A stretch of DNA of 48,912 nt from Candidatus Sulfopaludibacter sp. SbA3 (GTDB lineage Bacteria; Acidobacteriota; Terriglobia; Bryobacterales; Bryobacteraceae), in contig CAMDED010000045.1 in NCBI GenBank assembly GCA_945893365.1, forward strand, positions 1 through 48,912, written 5' to 3'. Under the pieces are notes generated by a model. The model made no database searches and was not told the origin of the DNA. It was given only the letters and a program-made list of their open reading frames with translations. Position 1 is the stretch's first letter, and each line of letters begins with the position of its first letter. The position numbers and the translations under genes are program-made. Below are positions 1 to 8,562 of the stretch, piece after piece.

Positions 1-531
1 CGGGAGCTCGGGCGACGGTGAAGGCGGGACGGAAGGATAGCTGTTGCGGCGCTCGAAGTATTGCTGATAGGCGAGCCAGAAGCGAAGAAGAGATTCGGCC
101 TCTTCGAATGCGCGAGCTTGATCGGTATGGGGGTTGGCTCCATCCAGGAGGGGGTCGAACCGGGCGGGGATAATGACGGCGAGGAGGGTGGTGGGTTGGT
201 CGAGTGCCGCGTTCAGGATGGCCTGCCACGAAGCAAAACTGGAATCGTGAGCGGCGTGGAGGGGCCGGAGCTCGTCGAGGGCGATGCGGAAGGCGCCGGC
301 CAGAGCGAGTTGGAGGTGATGGTTCTTGGAGGCGCGTATCTCTTTCTCGGACCGCTCTTCGATAGCGTTGGCACGGTTGGTGAGGTAGGAGCTATAGACC
401 GTGAAAAGAGCCGCACCGAGAGCGGTGCCGAGGTGGGGATCGCCCGTCAGCTTGGTGCCGACGTAGCTGGCGACTGCGGCGGCGGTGAGGTGGCCGAGGG
501 TGCTGAATGAGAGCTTGGGCTCGACGGACAT
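1..531 (-). CDS. Unknown protein, partial (3' end off window)
   Basis: An open frame runs on the minus strand from an ATG at 531 to the left edge, giving 177 codons without a stop, so the C-terminus lies outside the window. The visible protein begins MSVEPKLSFSTLGHL. It has a small-residue, glycine/alanine-rich stretch at about residues 15-50 (AAAVASYVGTKLTGDP, then LGTALGAALFTVYSSYL) that could form one or two membrane-associated helices. A charged helical region (NRANAIEERSEKEIRASK) follows, and then a region rich in Leu, Ala and aromatic residues. I recognise no family. The gene is divergent from the heptosyltransferase operon, with 62 bp between the two starts. Open frames on the opposite strand are less convincing because this frame has natural amino-acid composition and starts at a sensible promoter-bearing gap. 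Confidence 0.6.
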   Translation of the reverse strand, partial: MSVEPKLSFSTLGHLTAAAVASYVGTKLTGDPHLGTALGAALFTVYSSYLTNRANAIEERSEKEIRASKNHHLQLALAGAFRIALDELRPLHAAHDSSFASWQAILNAALDQPTTLLAVIIPARFDPLLDGANPHTDQARAFEEAESLLRFWLAYQQYFERRNSYPSVPPSPSPELP

Positions 532-593
532 GCGTACGAGAATATAGCACTAAATCGCGCCCCACGCTTGCCAGCTACAATAGGACCTGCCGC

Positions 594-1628
594 GTGACCA
601 AAATCCTCATCCGCGCCACCAACTGGCTGGGCGACGCCGTCATGTCGTTGCCCGCTCTTCGCGTGGTGCGCGACCGCTTTCCCGCCTCCGAAATCACCGT
701 CCTCGCCCGTCCCTCGGTGGCGGATCTCTACGCCCGCGAATCCTTCGTCGATCGCGTCATCCCCTACACCGCCGCCAGCGGATTCCACGACCTCGCCGGG
801 AAACGCCGCGCCGCCGCCCGCCTCCGGGCTGAGCGCTTCGACTGCGCCATCCTCTTTCAAAACGCCTTCGAAGCCGCCGCTCTCGTCTGGCTCGCCCGTA
901 TCCCGCGGCGCATCGGCTACGCGCGCGACGGCCGCGGCTGGCTACTCACCGACCCCATACCCGTCCCCAAACACGGCGAAATTCCCCGCCACCAGCGCTT
1001 TTATTACCTGGAACTCCTCCGCCGGGCCGGCCTCGGTCCCGAGCTCCCGGAAAATCCGCCGGTCCGCCTTACGAATCTGAATCCGCGCCGCGAATCGCTC
1101 ATAGGCGTCAGTCCGGGCGCGGCCTACGGGACCGCGAAACGCTGGCTTCCCGAGCGCTTCGCCGAAGTCGCGGTCAACCTCGCACGCCAGCACGCCGCGC
1201 CGGTAGCCCTGTTCGGCTCCTCCTCGGAACGGGCCCTTTGCGAGCAGGTCGCCGCCGCCGTTCGCGCCGCCGATGTCGCGGTCCATAACTACGCCGGCGA
1301 AACGTCTCTCCGCGACTTCATGGACCTCGCCGCCCAATGCCGCATCTTTCTCACCAACGACTCGGGAGCCATGCACGTCGCCTCCGCGCTCGGCGTCCCG
1401 ACTCTCACCATCTTCGGCGCAACCGACGACATCTCGACCGGCCCCACCGGCGGCTTCGCGCGCGTCCTGCGGCGGCACGTCGAGTGCAGCCCTTGCCTTC
1501 TCCGGGAATGCCCCATCGACCATCGCTGCATGACCGCCGTCACCGTCGATATCGCCACCAACGCCGCGCTGTTATTGTGGAAGGAGTCGGAACCGGACGC
1601 GCCGTGGATACCAGAGCCAAAATCGTAG
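594..1628 (+). CDS. waaF: ADP-heptose:LPS heptosyltransferase II
   Basis: This GT-B glycosyltransferase (344 aa, glycosyltransferase family 9) transfers L-glycero-D-manno-heptose from ADP-heptose to the inner core of lipopolysaccharide at the cytoplasmic face of the inner membrane. The N-terminal signature RATNWLGDAVMSLPAL at residues 7-22 is that of WaaF. The donor-binding segment NDSGAMHVASALG lies near residue 254 and is followed by FGATD. A four-cysteine cluster (CSPCLLRECPIDHRCM) near residue 297 matches the C-terminus of many WaaF proteins. I chose the GTG at 594 because the family N-terminus (TKILIRATNW) begins there; an upstream in-frame ATG at 507 would add 29 unrelated residues. A TACAAT box lies about 12 nt upstream, followed by AGGA. 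It heads a run of overlapping genes with the degenerate nucleotidyltransferase and a second heptosyltransferase. Confidence 0.9.
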   Translation: MTKILIRATNWLGDAVMSLPALRVVRDRFPASEITVLARPSVADLYARESFVDRVIPYTAASGFHDLAGKRRAAARLRAERFDCAILFQNAFEAAALVWLARIPRRIGYARDGRGWLLTDPIPVPKHGEIPRHQRFYYLELLRRAGLGPELPENPPVRLTNLNPRRESLIGVSPGAAYGTAKRWLPERFAEVAVNLARQHAAPVALFGSSSERALCEQVAAAVRAADVAVHNYAGETSLRDFMDLAAQCRIFLTNDSGAMHVASALGVPTLTIFGATDDISTGPTGGFARVLRRHVECSPCLLRECPIDHRCMTAVTVDIATNAALLLWKESEPDAPWIPEPKS

Positions 1629-1966
1629 ACGCCGCCCGCGCCGCCGAGTTGCGGGCCGCTCATCCGGAGATGCGCGTCGTCACCGGGTACTTCGATGTTC
1701 TTGTCGCTTCCCAGGTTCGAACGCTGCAGCGGCTGCCTTCCGAGGGTGAAAGGCTATTGATGGCGGTCGTGGTCAGTCCGGCCGCGCCAATTCTCAACGC
1801 CCGCGCTCGCGCCGAGTTGGCGGCGAGCCTCGCCGTGATAGACTACGTGTTGCTCGTCGAAGCCGCAGGGCCGGATTGGCTAAAGACCGCCATCTCCCTC
1901 GAAGCCGAGCATGAAGCCGACCGCCAGGATCTGATCGCCCATGTCCACCGGAGACAGACAGGATAG
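1604..1966 (+). CDS. Degenerate RfaE2-like nucleotidyltransferase
   Basis: The 120-aa product aligns by eye along its length with the ADP-heptose synthase (RfaE domain 2/HldE C-terminal) cytidylyltransferase-like fold. VVTGYFDVL at residues 25-33 corresponds to the family's 'vfTNGcFDlLH', and RTLQRL, GERLLMAVV and AVIDYVLLVEA match the later strands. The catalytic HxGH motif that should sit at residues 34-37 reads VASQ, so both histidines and the glycine are gone, and no nucleotidyl transfer is expected. The gene overlaps the end of waaF by 25 bp and the start of the next heptosyltransferase by 26 bp, so it is translated as part of that operon. GTG 1604 is chosen; GTG 1577 in the same frame is the alternative. 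That the reading frame is intact argues for a retained non-catalytic role, perhaps a partner or scaffold; this is inference. Confidence 0.7.
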   Translation: MDTRAKIVDAARAAELRAAHPEMRVVTGYFDVLVASQVRTLQRLPSEGERLLMAVVVSPAAPILNARARAELAASLAVIDYVLLVEAAGPDWLKTAISLEAEHEADRQDLIAHVHRRQTG

Positions 1967-2882
1967 CGTTCTCGCCGTCCGGCTCGGCGCGATGGGCGAC
2001 ATTATCCACGCCCTGCCGGCAGTTTCCGCTTTCGGCAGCGTAACCTGGGTGGTCGAGCCGCGTTGGCTCCCCCTCCTCGAAGGCAACCCGTCGGTCGGCC
2101 GAATCGTCGAGCTCGACCGCCACACCCTGTCTGGAATCCGTCATGCCTGGCGGGAAATTCGCCGGGAACGGTTCCGGCTTGCCGTCGATTTCCAAGGTCT
2201 CATCAAGTCCGCTGTTGTCTGCGCAGCCGCCCGCGCCCAAGTCGTGGCCGGATTTGCGCACCCCAGGGAATCTCTCGCCGCCCTATCCTACGACCTTAAA
2301 GTTTCGCCCGTGGCCGCGCACGTGGTGGACCGGAATCTGGAGCTGGCCCGCGCCGCGGGAGCCCCCGTCTCCCCGGTGGCCTTCCCGCTCCCGCCCGGCC
2401 GTCCCGAGGGCAAATTGCCTTCAGGCGACTTCGTCCTCGCCAGTCCCCTCGCCGGATGGGGCTCCAAGCAGTGGCCGCTCGAAAACTACGTCAAGCTTGC
2501 CGCCCGCCTGCCTCTCGTCGTGAACGGACCCCCAGGCGCGGAATCCGCCCTCGCGTCCATCACCGGGGCGCGCGTTCATATTTCCGGAATCCCCGGGCTC
2601 ATCGACGCCACCCGCCGCGCCGCTTTCGTCGTCGGCGTGGATAGCGGCCCCCTGCACCTCGCCGCCGCGCTCGGGAAGCCCGGCGTCGCCATCTTCGGCC
2701 CCACCGACCCGGCCCGGAACGGCCCCTACGGCGGCACTTTTCATGTTCTCCGTCATCCGGATGCGGTAACCTCTTATAAGCGCCGCCCGGCTCCCGATTC
2801 GAGCATGCGGGCCGTTTCGCCGGATTCCGTTTTCGATGCCATCGACCGATACAGCCAACAGCGGCCGCTACTGGTTTCCTAA
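1941..2882 (+). CDS. waaC: ADP-heptose:LPS heptosyltransferase I
   Basis: This 313-aa glycosyltransferase family 9 protein most resembles WaaC, which adds the first heptose to Kdo of the LPS inner core. AVRLGAMGDIIHALPA at residues 12-27 is the N-terminal WaaC-type signature, VDFQGLIKSA near residue 83 is the 'DxQGLxKSA' motif seen in WaaC, and GVDSGPLHLAAALG with FGPTDP forms the ADP-heptose site. The ATG at 1941 lies inside the end of the preceding gene (26-bp overlap), and its own 3' end overlaps the next gene by 47 bp, so translation is probably coupled. Together with waaF it gives both inner-core heptose transfers in one operon. The exact linkage specificity (WaaC versus another family-9 enzyme) cannot be settled by eye. 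Confidence 0.85.
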   Translation: MSTGDRQDSVLAVRLGAMGDIIHALPAVSAFGSVTWVVEPRWLPLLEGNPSVGRIVELDRHTLSGIRHAWREIRRERFRLAVDFQGLIKSAVVCAAARAQVVAGFAHPRESLAALSYDLKVSPVAAHVVDRNLELARAAGAPVSPVAFPLPPGRPEGKLPSGDFVLASPLAGWGSKQWPLENYVKLAARLPLVVNGPPGAESALASITGARVHISGIPGLIDATRRAAFVVGVDSGPLHLAAALGKPGVAIFGPTDPARNGPYGGTFHVLRHPDAVTSYKRRPAPDSSMRAVSPDSVFDAIDRYSQQRPLLVS

Positions 2883-3423
2883 ACCTTACGCCGACACTGT
2901 CGCGCGCCTCCGCGTTCCCAGCGGATTTCTGCTCGTCGCGGCTTTCGCCTGGTATGCGAACCCCACCGCGCTCACCGCCGCCTTAGGCCTGTCCGTATCC
3001 TTGGCGGGCATGTGGCTGCGCGCCTGGGCCGCTGGGCATCTTGCTAAAAATAAACAACTTGCGCAATCCGGACCCTATGCCTGGACGCGCAACCCACTCT
3101 ATCTGGGCACGCTGCTGGTCGCCTCCGGATTCGTCATCGCCGCCCGCCGCCCCGGTCTGGCATACCTGCTTGGCGCTGTTTTTGCGTTCGTCTACCTGCC
3201 AGTGATCGAACTCGAGGAGCAGCACTTGCGGAAGCTCTTTCCCGAATACGCCGCTTACGCCTCCCGCGTGCCGCGACTCGGCTTCGTCCGCCCCCAGTCC
3301 ATTCCGGATGGCCCCACAAGCCCGCGATTCAGCGTCAGTCTCTACCTCAAGAATCAGGAATATCAGGCACTTGCGGGATTCCTGGCGGGCGCACTTCTCA
3401 TCGTCTGGAGGGTACTTCTCTGA
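2836..3423 (+). CDS. Isoprenylcysteine carboxylmethyltransferase-family membrane protein
   Basis: The 195-aa product is a small polytopic membrane methyltransferase-like protein of the ICMT/PEMT superfamily. It has hydrophobic helices at about residues 30-60, 92-125 and 175-195. The SAM-binding core motif GPYAWTRNPLYLG sits at residues 79-91, and the C-terminal EEQHLRKLFPEYAAY motif near residue 138 matches the family's 'E...L...fG..Y..Y' region. Bacterial members methylate or otherwise modify lipids or small molecules, and the substrate is usually unknown. The start overlaps the waaC gene by 47 bp, and the stop overlaps the next gene's proposed start as CTGA. A role in envelope lipid modification fits the neighbours but is inference. 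Confidence 0.8.
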   Translation: MPSTDTANSGRYWFPKPYADTVARLRVPSGFLLVAAFAWYANPTALTAALGLSVSLAGMWLRAWAAGHLAKNKQLAQSGPYAWTRNPLYLGTLLVASGFVIAARRPGLAYLLGAVFAFVYLPVIELEEQHLRKLFPEYAAYASRVPRLGFVRPQSIPDGPTSPRFSVSLYLKNQEYQALAGFLAGALLIVWRVLL

Positions 3424-5576
3424 AGCGCTCCGCGCTCATTCTGCTCCTGCTCACCATCGGGTTTTACTGGAAACTAGTCCTAACCCGCCAGTACACTTGG
3501 TATGACCATCCCGACATGGTCTACATCGAAGTCCCGCGCCTCAATTTCCAGGCCCGCGAGATCCATGCCGGCCGGTTTCCGCTCTGGGACCCGCATATTT
3601 GGGCCGGACAGCCGTTAATCGGACAAACTCAGCCCGGTCCGCTATACCCTTTGAACCTGTTGCTCTACCTTCTGCCGTTGAGAGACGGCTACCTCCGGGC
3701 CGGTTATCTCAACGGCTATTATGTGCTGATCCACTTTCTGGCCGCCCTGTTCTGCTACTTGTTTGCAAGGGACCTGGGGCGTAGCCACGCAGCCGGCATC
3801 ATCGGCGGATGTGTCTTCGCTTTTGGCGGATTCGTCGGGTCGGTGGCGTGGCTCGACGTCTTAAACGGGGCAATCTGGACCCCGCTGATCTTCCTGTTCC
3901 TTTTTCGCGCGGTGCGGGGCCGCAGCCCGGAAAAGAGCGCGGTCTTGGGAGGATTTTTCCTGGGAGTTGCGTGGCTCGCCGGTCACCACGAAATCCCCAT
4001 GCTGGTTACCTATTTGGCTGGGGCGACCTGGCTTTTCCATGTCTGGCGGGATCGCGGGCTCATCCGCCTCGCGGGGCTGTTCTTTCTCGTGATGTTTCTC
4101 ATATCCGCCGTCCAAACCATTCCCACGTATGAGTTTGGACGGCTTTCGCACCGCTGGCTCGGTCTCGATTTCCCCATCGGGTGGAACGACACGATCCCCT
4201 ACGTCGCGCATCGCTTCTATTCCATGCGGCCGCAAGGCATCCTCGGCCTGTTTGTCCACGGATTCAACATGGGCGATTCGAGCCCCTTTCTTGGCATGAT
4301 CGCCATGGCTTTGGCGGCGCTCGGTATCGCGGCGGCATGGAGCCGCGGCGAAGTCCGCTGGCTCGCTCTCGTGGGAGCCGGCGCCACGGTCTACGCTCTT
4401 GGCGCGGCAACCCCTTTTCACGGAGTGCTTTACGTGATCGCGCCGCTTCTCGGAAAGGCCCGCATTCCCGTCCGCGCCATACACCTCACCGGTTTTGCCG
4501 CCGCCCTCCTCGCGGCGTACGGAGTGGACGCGATTCTTGAAGGTTCCGCCTGGGTGCGGCGGATCGCGATCACAGTCGGCGCCGTCGCAACCGCCATCAC
4601 GATGTCGGCAATCCTCTTCCGGAATGCCCCGGATGACGCTCTGCTCCTTTCGGCGATCCTGGCCGCCGTGCTCGCGCTCCTCGTGCTGAAGCGGGACGCC
4701 CTCACTCGCCGGGCGCTCGTCTGCTCCGTAACAGCGCTGCTGATCATCGAGCTAAGCGGAATGATCATTTTTCCGAACAGCTACGAGAAGGACAGGAATA
4801 CCTTCATCCGAAAGCTATACCAGGAACTTGATATTGTTGCGTTTATTCGATCTCAGAAGGGCCCGGTCCGGGTCGCGGTGAAGGACGCGGACATTCCCAT
4901 GAATTTCGGCGACTGGCACGGAATCGACATGCATCAAGGCTACATGGCGGGCGTCAGCGACAACGTCTACCGGCACGAATTGCACACGGAGCGGAGCCAA
5001 AAGCTGTTCGCCGTCACGCATTCGATCGGAAAAACGCCGGAGTTTCCCAATTGGACGGAAGCCTTTGCCGGCGCTTCCGGCCTCAAAGTGTGGCGGAATC
5101 CGGACCCCATGCCCCGCGCCTGGGCGGTTCACGAAGCAGTCGGCGTCAAGTCCGATTGGGACCTGCGAGTTCTGATTCAGGATCCGGGCTTCGACCTGTC
5201 TCGGAAAGCGATCCTCCTTGGCCCGGCACCGCCGTTGAAAACCTGCGGCGGAGCGGATGAGGTTCGGATCGATTCCATGACTCCCAATCGGGTCGGGATT
5301 GCCGTGAACCTGGCCTGCGAAGGCCTGGTCGTGCTGGCCGACGTGGATTATCCCGGCTGGGAGGCTGTGGTGGACGGAGTTCGGGCGCCGCTCATCGAGT
5401 CTTTCGGAGCTCTCCGGGGCGTTGTCACGCCGGGCGGAAAACACACCGTGGTGTTCCGATTCCGCCCCAAATCCGTCTATTTCGGGGCGTTCTTGACCCT
5501 TTTAGGGGTCATTCTGTGCGGTTATTTCTTGAAATACCAAAGCCAGAATCTTTCCTCGCCGGCTCCCACGCGGTAA
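3420..5576 (+). CDS. YfhO-like multi-pass membrane protein, probable CTG start
   Basis: A large integral membrane protein of about 718 aa with the organisation of YfhO/GT-C-like proteins: an N-terminal WDPHIWAGQPL-type motif (FPLWDPHIWAGQ near residue 60), many hydrophobic helices to about residue 430, then a soluble domain and a final transmembrane helix (FLTLLGVILCGYFLKY). YfhO-type proteins act in glycosylation of lipoteichoic acid or related polymers in Gram-positives; the role here is unknown. The first ATG in frame (3516) would remove an obvious first helix (ALILLLLTIGFYWKL). No ATG, GTG or TTG lies between the upstream gene's stop and 3516 in this frame. A CTG at 3420 overlaps the upstream TGA as CTGA and has GGAGGG seven bases before it, so I start there. 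The 3' end overlaps the convergent methyltransferase by 55 bp. Confidence 0.8.
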   Translation: MKRSALILLLLTIGFYWKLVLTRQYTWYDHPDMVYIEVPRLNFQAREIHAGRFPLWDPHIWAGQPLIGQTQPGPLYPLNLLLYLLPLRDGYLRAGYLNGYYVLIHFLAALFCYLFARDLGRSHAAGIIGGCVFAFGGFVGSVAWLDVLNGAIWTPLIFLFLFRAVRGRSPEKSAVLGGFFLGVAWLAGHHEIPMLVTYLAGATWLFHVWRDRGLIRLAGLFFLVMFLISAVQTIPTYEFGRLSHRWLGLDFPIGWNDTIPYVAHRFYSMRPQGILGLFVHGFNMGDSSPFLGMIAMALAALGIAAAWSRGEVRWLALVGAGATVYALGAATPFHGVLYVIAPLLGKARIPVRAIHLTGFAAALLAAYGVDAILEGSAWVRRIAITVGAVATAITMSAILFRNAPDDALLLSAILAAVLALLVLKRDALTRRALVCSVTALLIIELSGMIIFPNSYEKDRNTFIRKLYQELDIVAFIRSQKGPVRVAVKDADIPMNFGDWHGIDMHQGYMAGVSDNVYRHELHTERSQKLFAVTHSIGKTPEFPNWTEAFAGASGLKVWRNPDPMPRAWAVHEAVGVKSDWDLRVLIQDPGFDLSRKAILLGPAPPLKTCGGADEVRIDSMTPNRVGIAVNLACEGLVVLADVDYPGWEAVVDGVRAPLIESFGALRGVVTPGGKHTVVFRFRPKSVYFGAFLTLLGVILCGYFLKYQSQNLSSPAPTR

Positions 5577-6190
5577 CGCGCCTCAAAGCCGCATCTCTCC
5601 GCCATCGCGACCGCGTCGGGGTCCGAAAAAGGGAGCCCGTACCAGGTCCCTTCCTTATCCGCCGTCATGCCCAGAAAACCCTGTACCTCGAACTTGAATA
5701 GCCCACCCGGCCGCAACAGCCGATGGACTTCGCGAACGTAGGTTTCGATCACCTCGAGACTGCCTATGTGATGGAAAACACAGGTGGAAAATGCGAAGTC
5801 GAATTCCCGGGCGCCGAGCACCGCGAGGTCCGCGCCGTTGTTCCGATAAACCTGCGCGTTCGGGCGGCCCGAAAGTCCCTTTCGGGCCTGCGCCACCATT
5901 TCGCCGCTAACGTCCACGGCGTGGACTTCACCGAAGACTCCGGCCAGTGCGCGGGTCACTCTTCCGGCGCCGCATCCGATTTCGAGAACACTCATCGCTT
6001 CCGGGGCTTTCCCCTGACAAATGTTATACATATCGGTGAGGATCTCCTGCGCCACCGTCTGTTCCCCGGAGCTGTAGAACTCCTCTTCCGTCCAATCCTC
6101 GCGGCAGTTCGCGATATAATACTTGCCGTTCTCGCGGGCGCGGGCGTCCCATTCGACCCGCATGCGGTCAAGCAAATCGTCGAAGGCCAT
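5522..6190 (-). CDS. Class I SAM-dependent methyltransferase
   Basis: A 222-aa soluble methyltransferase. Motif I, VLEIGCGAGRVT at residues 68-79, binds S-adenosylmethionine. Motif II ends VHAVDVSGEMV, and FDFAFSTCVFHHI with LLRPGGLFKFEV gives the motif IV/VI region of the Methyltransf_11/25 kind. The substrate is not predictable. The last 55 bp overlap the convergent YfhO-like gene. The start ATG at 6190 has no Shine-Dalgarno sequence; a TAAGCT box lies exactly six bases upstream, suggesting a leaderless message. Confidence 0.82.
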   Translation of the reverse strand: MAFDDLLDRMRVEWDARARENGKYYIANCREDWTEEEFYSSGEQTVAQEILTDMYNICQGKAPEAMSVLEIGCGAGRVTRALAGVFGEVHAVDVSGEMVAQARKGLSGRPNAQVYRNNGADLAVLGAREFDFAFSTCVFHHIGSLEVIETYVREVHRLLRPGGLFKFEVQGFLGMTADKEGTWYGLPFSDPDAVAMAERCGFEARYRVGAGEERFWLWYFKK

Positions 6191-6196
6191 AGGTTG

Positions 6197-6202
6197 AGCT
6201 TA
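6197..6202 (-). promoter_or_regulatory. Candidate -10 box of leaderless methyltransferase gene
   Basis: Read on the minus strand this is TAAGCT, followed by six bases (CAACCT) and the ATG at 6190. No ribosome binding site is present. The same TANNNT-N6-ATG spacing recurs at 11469, 20630 and 20641. No clear -35 hexamer was found. Confidence 0.4.
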
Positions 6203-6327
6203 GCTCGAAAACGCCCGCACTGCACGAAAGCAGTCACAGTGGTGGTTTTCAGCCACTCGGTACACTGATACGGCATTCATTATCAATCACTTATGCGCGG
6301 CCACGAACTTGCTGCTTGACGGGTGCT

Positions 6328-8562
6328 ATGCGACACAGACTTCTGCTCCCTTCACTAACGGCGATGCTGATGTTGGCAGGCTCCGGTTTCGCTGAAGAAA
6401 TCGACGATCCGAATCGCGGAGTAGCCCGCATCAGCCTGATATTCGGCGATGTGGCCGTGAAGCGCGGCGATTCGGGCGAAACGATCGCCGCCGCCGTCAA
6501 CACACCTCTGGTGGCTTCCGACGGCGTCACCACGGGCGCCGATTCCAGGGCTGAGATCCAGTTGGATTATTCGCACATGGTCCGGCTCGGGCCGGACAGT
6601 GAGCTACGTCTGACGGAGCTTGCGGACCACCGATTTCTGATGCAGTTAGCGCGCGGAACGGCGCATTACCGGGTATTGCGGGATTCGAATTCGGAATCCG
6701 AAGTAAGCACACACGCGATCGCTGTAAGACCTTCGAAGAAAGGCGCCTACAGGATCGAAGTCCTTGGCGAGAACGAAGTAGAAGTCACGGTGCGCTCGGG
6801 AGAAGTCGAAGTCTTCACGCCGCGCGGTTCCGAGCGAGTGACATCCGGCAAGAAGATGCTGGTGCGCGCCGCGGGCGCCGACACCGAATTCCAGATCGCC
6901 AGGGCCGGCACGATGGACGATTTTGACCGATGGAGTGAGCGGCGCGACCGCGACCTGGAGCGTTCAGCGAGCTATCGCTACGTCCCCCAAGACGTCTACG
7001 GCGCGGATGAACTTGATTCCCATGGGCGCTGGGTGAACGTTGCGCCTTACGGCAACGTCTGGGCGCCAACCGTGACGTCTGAATGGGCGCCCTACCGGCA
7101 GGGACGCTGGACGTGGATGGACTACTACGGCTGGACTTGGGTCAGCTATGATCCTTGGGGCTGGGCGCCCTATCACTACGGGAGTTGGTTTCAGCAGCCC
7201 GGATATGGCTGGTGCTGGTATCCGGGTGGCCGGGGACGGCACTACTGGAGACCCGCGCTCGTCGGGTTCTTCGGTTGGGGCGGCCGTGGCGGCGGCCTGA
7301 GTATAGGGTTCGGTTTCGGCAACGTGGGATGGGTGCCGCTCGCGCCGTACGAACGATACTATCCGTGGTATGGAAGGCGGAATTATAGTGGTTATCGGAA
7401 CTCCGGTTATGTAGACAGAAGCGTAAACATAGTTAATAACGTTAACATCACAAACGTCTACCGGAACGCGCGGAATCACAATGCCGTGACCGGCGTGGAC
7501 GTAAACGGATTTACCAGAGGGCGGGCGGGGACCGGCTTCCGGAACCAGGATGACCTCCGTCAGGCCGGCCAAGTGCGAGGGCAGATTCCGGTCGCTCCGG
7601 GCAGGGAGAGCTTGAGGGTTTCCGATCGTGCAGTCCAGCAGGAGCGGATCGCGCGTAACTCCGATGGCGGCCGGTTTTTCAGCCGCCAGCAGGCGCGGCC
7701 CGTCGACCGGGTGCCGTTTTCGGAGCAGCAGCGAAGTTTCGAGCGGGTGGCTCGCACGGAAGGCGCGAGCCGCGCGGAACCGGATAGGAGCACGAACGGC
7801 GGGTCCGGCGGGCGCCGTGGGGCCGAGGCGGTGGGGACCGAGTCGCTGTCCAGGCAGGACGGAAGAGTGAACCGCGCCGAGTCGGCCGGTGGCAGCAGCG
7901 GGTCCGGCTGGCGCCGCGAGGGGGAGCCGGTAGGGGGCGCGCCGGCGTCCAGGCAGGACGGAAGGGTGAACCGCGCCGAGTCAGCCGGTAGCGGCGGGTC
8001 GGGTTGGCGAAGGTTTGGCGACCCGGTTTCCGGCGAGAATCGCGCACAGACTCCACAGGCCGAAAGCGGTTTTAGGCGATTCGGGGATCCCGGCTCACGA
8101 GTGCGGACAGATGCCGATCAAGGCCGTGTTTCGCGAAGCGAGAGTGTTGGCCGGGGGTACGACAATCGCAGGGCCGCCGAGGGCGTCTCCCGGACGGAAG
8201 GCCGCCGGGATACTGAAACCATCCGCGTGAACCCTCCCATTGTACGGGAGCGGGTTGAGCGGCCAAGCGTGGAGCAACGCCGGGTTGAACCCAGGGTCGA
8301 GCAGCCTCGAGTGGAGCGGCGGCAGGAAACTCCGCGCGCTGAGCGCTGGATGGGCGGAGCGTCTATTTCCCGCGGAGACGGTGGCGGGCGCGTGTCGCGC
8401 AGCGAGAGCGGCGGGAGTCGCGGCGGTGACGGTGGTGGGCGCGTGTCGCGCAGCGAGAGCGGCGGGAGTCGCGGCGGTGACGGTGGAGGCCGCGTGTCGC
8501 GTGGCGACGGCGGTGGCGGTGCGCGCAGCGACGGTGGAGGCCGCGGCGGCCGCAACCGGTAA
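6328..8562 (+). CDS. Secreted FecR-domain / DUF6600 protein with repeat-rich tail
   Basis: A 744-aa exported protein. The N-terminal signal peptide is MRHRLLLPSLTAMLML, with cleavage likely near GSGFAEE. A FecR-like domain spans roughly residues 30-190 (GVARISLIFGDVAVKRGDS through VRSGEVEVFTPRGSERV). A tryptophan/tyrosine-rich DUF6600-type block follows at about residues 220-340, with repeated 'WxPY..GxWxW...GWTWVSYDPWGW' spacing. The rest is Arg/Ser/Gly-rich low complexity, including a duplicated unit around SRQDGRVNRAESAG and a 17-residue tandem repeat near the C-terminus. A TTG at 6316 is an alternative start, but the ATG at 6328 gives the better signal peptide. FecR-type sensors usually sit next to a FecI sigma factor; none is adjacent, so a surface or structural role is as likely as signalling. 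Confidence 0.8.
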   Translation: MRHRLLLPSLTAMLMLAGSGFAEEIDDPNRGVARISLIFGDVAVKRGDSGETIAAAVNTPLVASDGVTTGADSRAEIQLDYSHMVRLGPDSELRLTELADHRFLMQLARGTAHYRVLRDSNSESEVSTHAIAVRPSKKGAYRIEVLGENEVEVTVRSGEVEVFTPRGSERVTSGKKMLVRAAGADTEFQIARAGTMDDFDRWSERRDRDLERSASYRYVPQDVYGADELDSHGRWVNVAPYGNVWAPTVTSEWAPYRQGRWTWMDYYGWTWVSYDPWGWAPYHYGSWFQQPGYGWCWYPGGRGRHYWRPALVGFFGWGGRGGGLSIGFGFGNVGWVPLAPYERYYPWYGRRNYSGYRNSGYVDRSVNIVNNVNITNVYRNARNHNAVTGVDVNGFTRGRAGTGFRNQDDLRQAGQVRGQIPVAPGRESLRVSDRAVQQERIARNSDGGRFFSRQQARPVDRVPFSEQQRSFERVARTEGASRAEPDRSTNGGSGGRRGAEAVGTESLSRQDGRVNRAESAGGSSGSGWRREGEPVGGAPASRQDGRVNRAESAGSGGSGWRRFGDPVSGENRAQTPQAESGFRRFGDPGSRVRTDADQGRVSRSESVGRGYDNRRAAEGVSRTEGRRDTETIRVNPPIVRERVERPSVEQRRVEPRVEQPRVERRQETPRAERWMGGASISRGDGGGRVSRSESGGSRGGDGGGRVSRSESGGSRGGDGGGRVSRGDGGGGARSDGGGRGGRNR
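8374..8505 (+). repeat. 51-bp tandem repeat, about 2.6 copies
   Basis: Within the FecR/DUF6600 gene the units at 8374-8424 and 8425-8475 are nearly identical at the DNA level, and a partial third follows. Each encodes 17 residues of the form GDGGGRVSRSESGGSRG. Near-identity at synonymous sites suggests recent slippage expansion. Confidence 0.85.

Noticed and set aside
6276-6293. Fur-box-like half site (TCATTATC) before the FecR-domain gene
   Set aside because: Only one half matches the E. coli consensus and the symmetric half matches at 6 of 9; no iron genes are adjacent.
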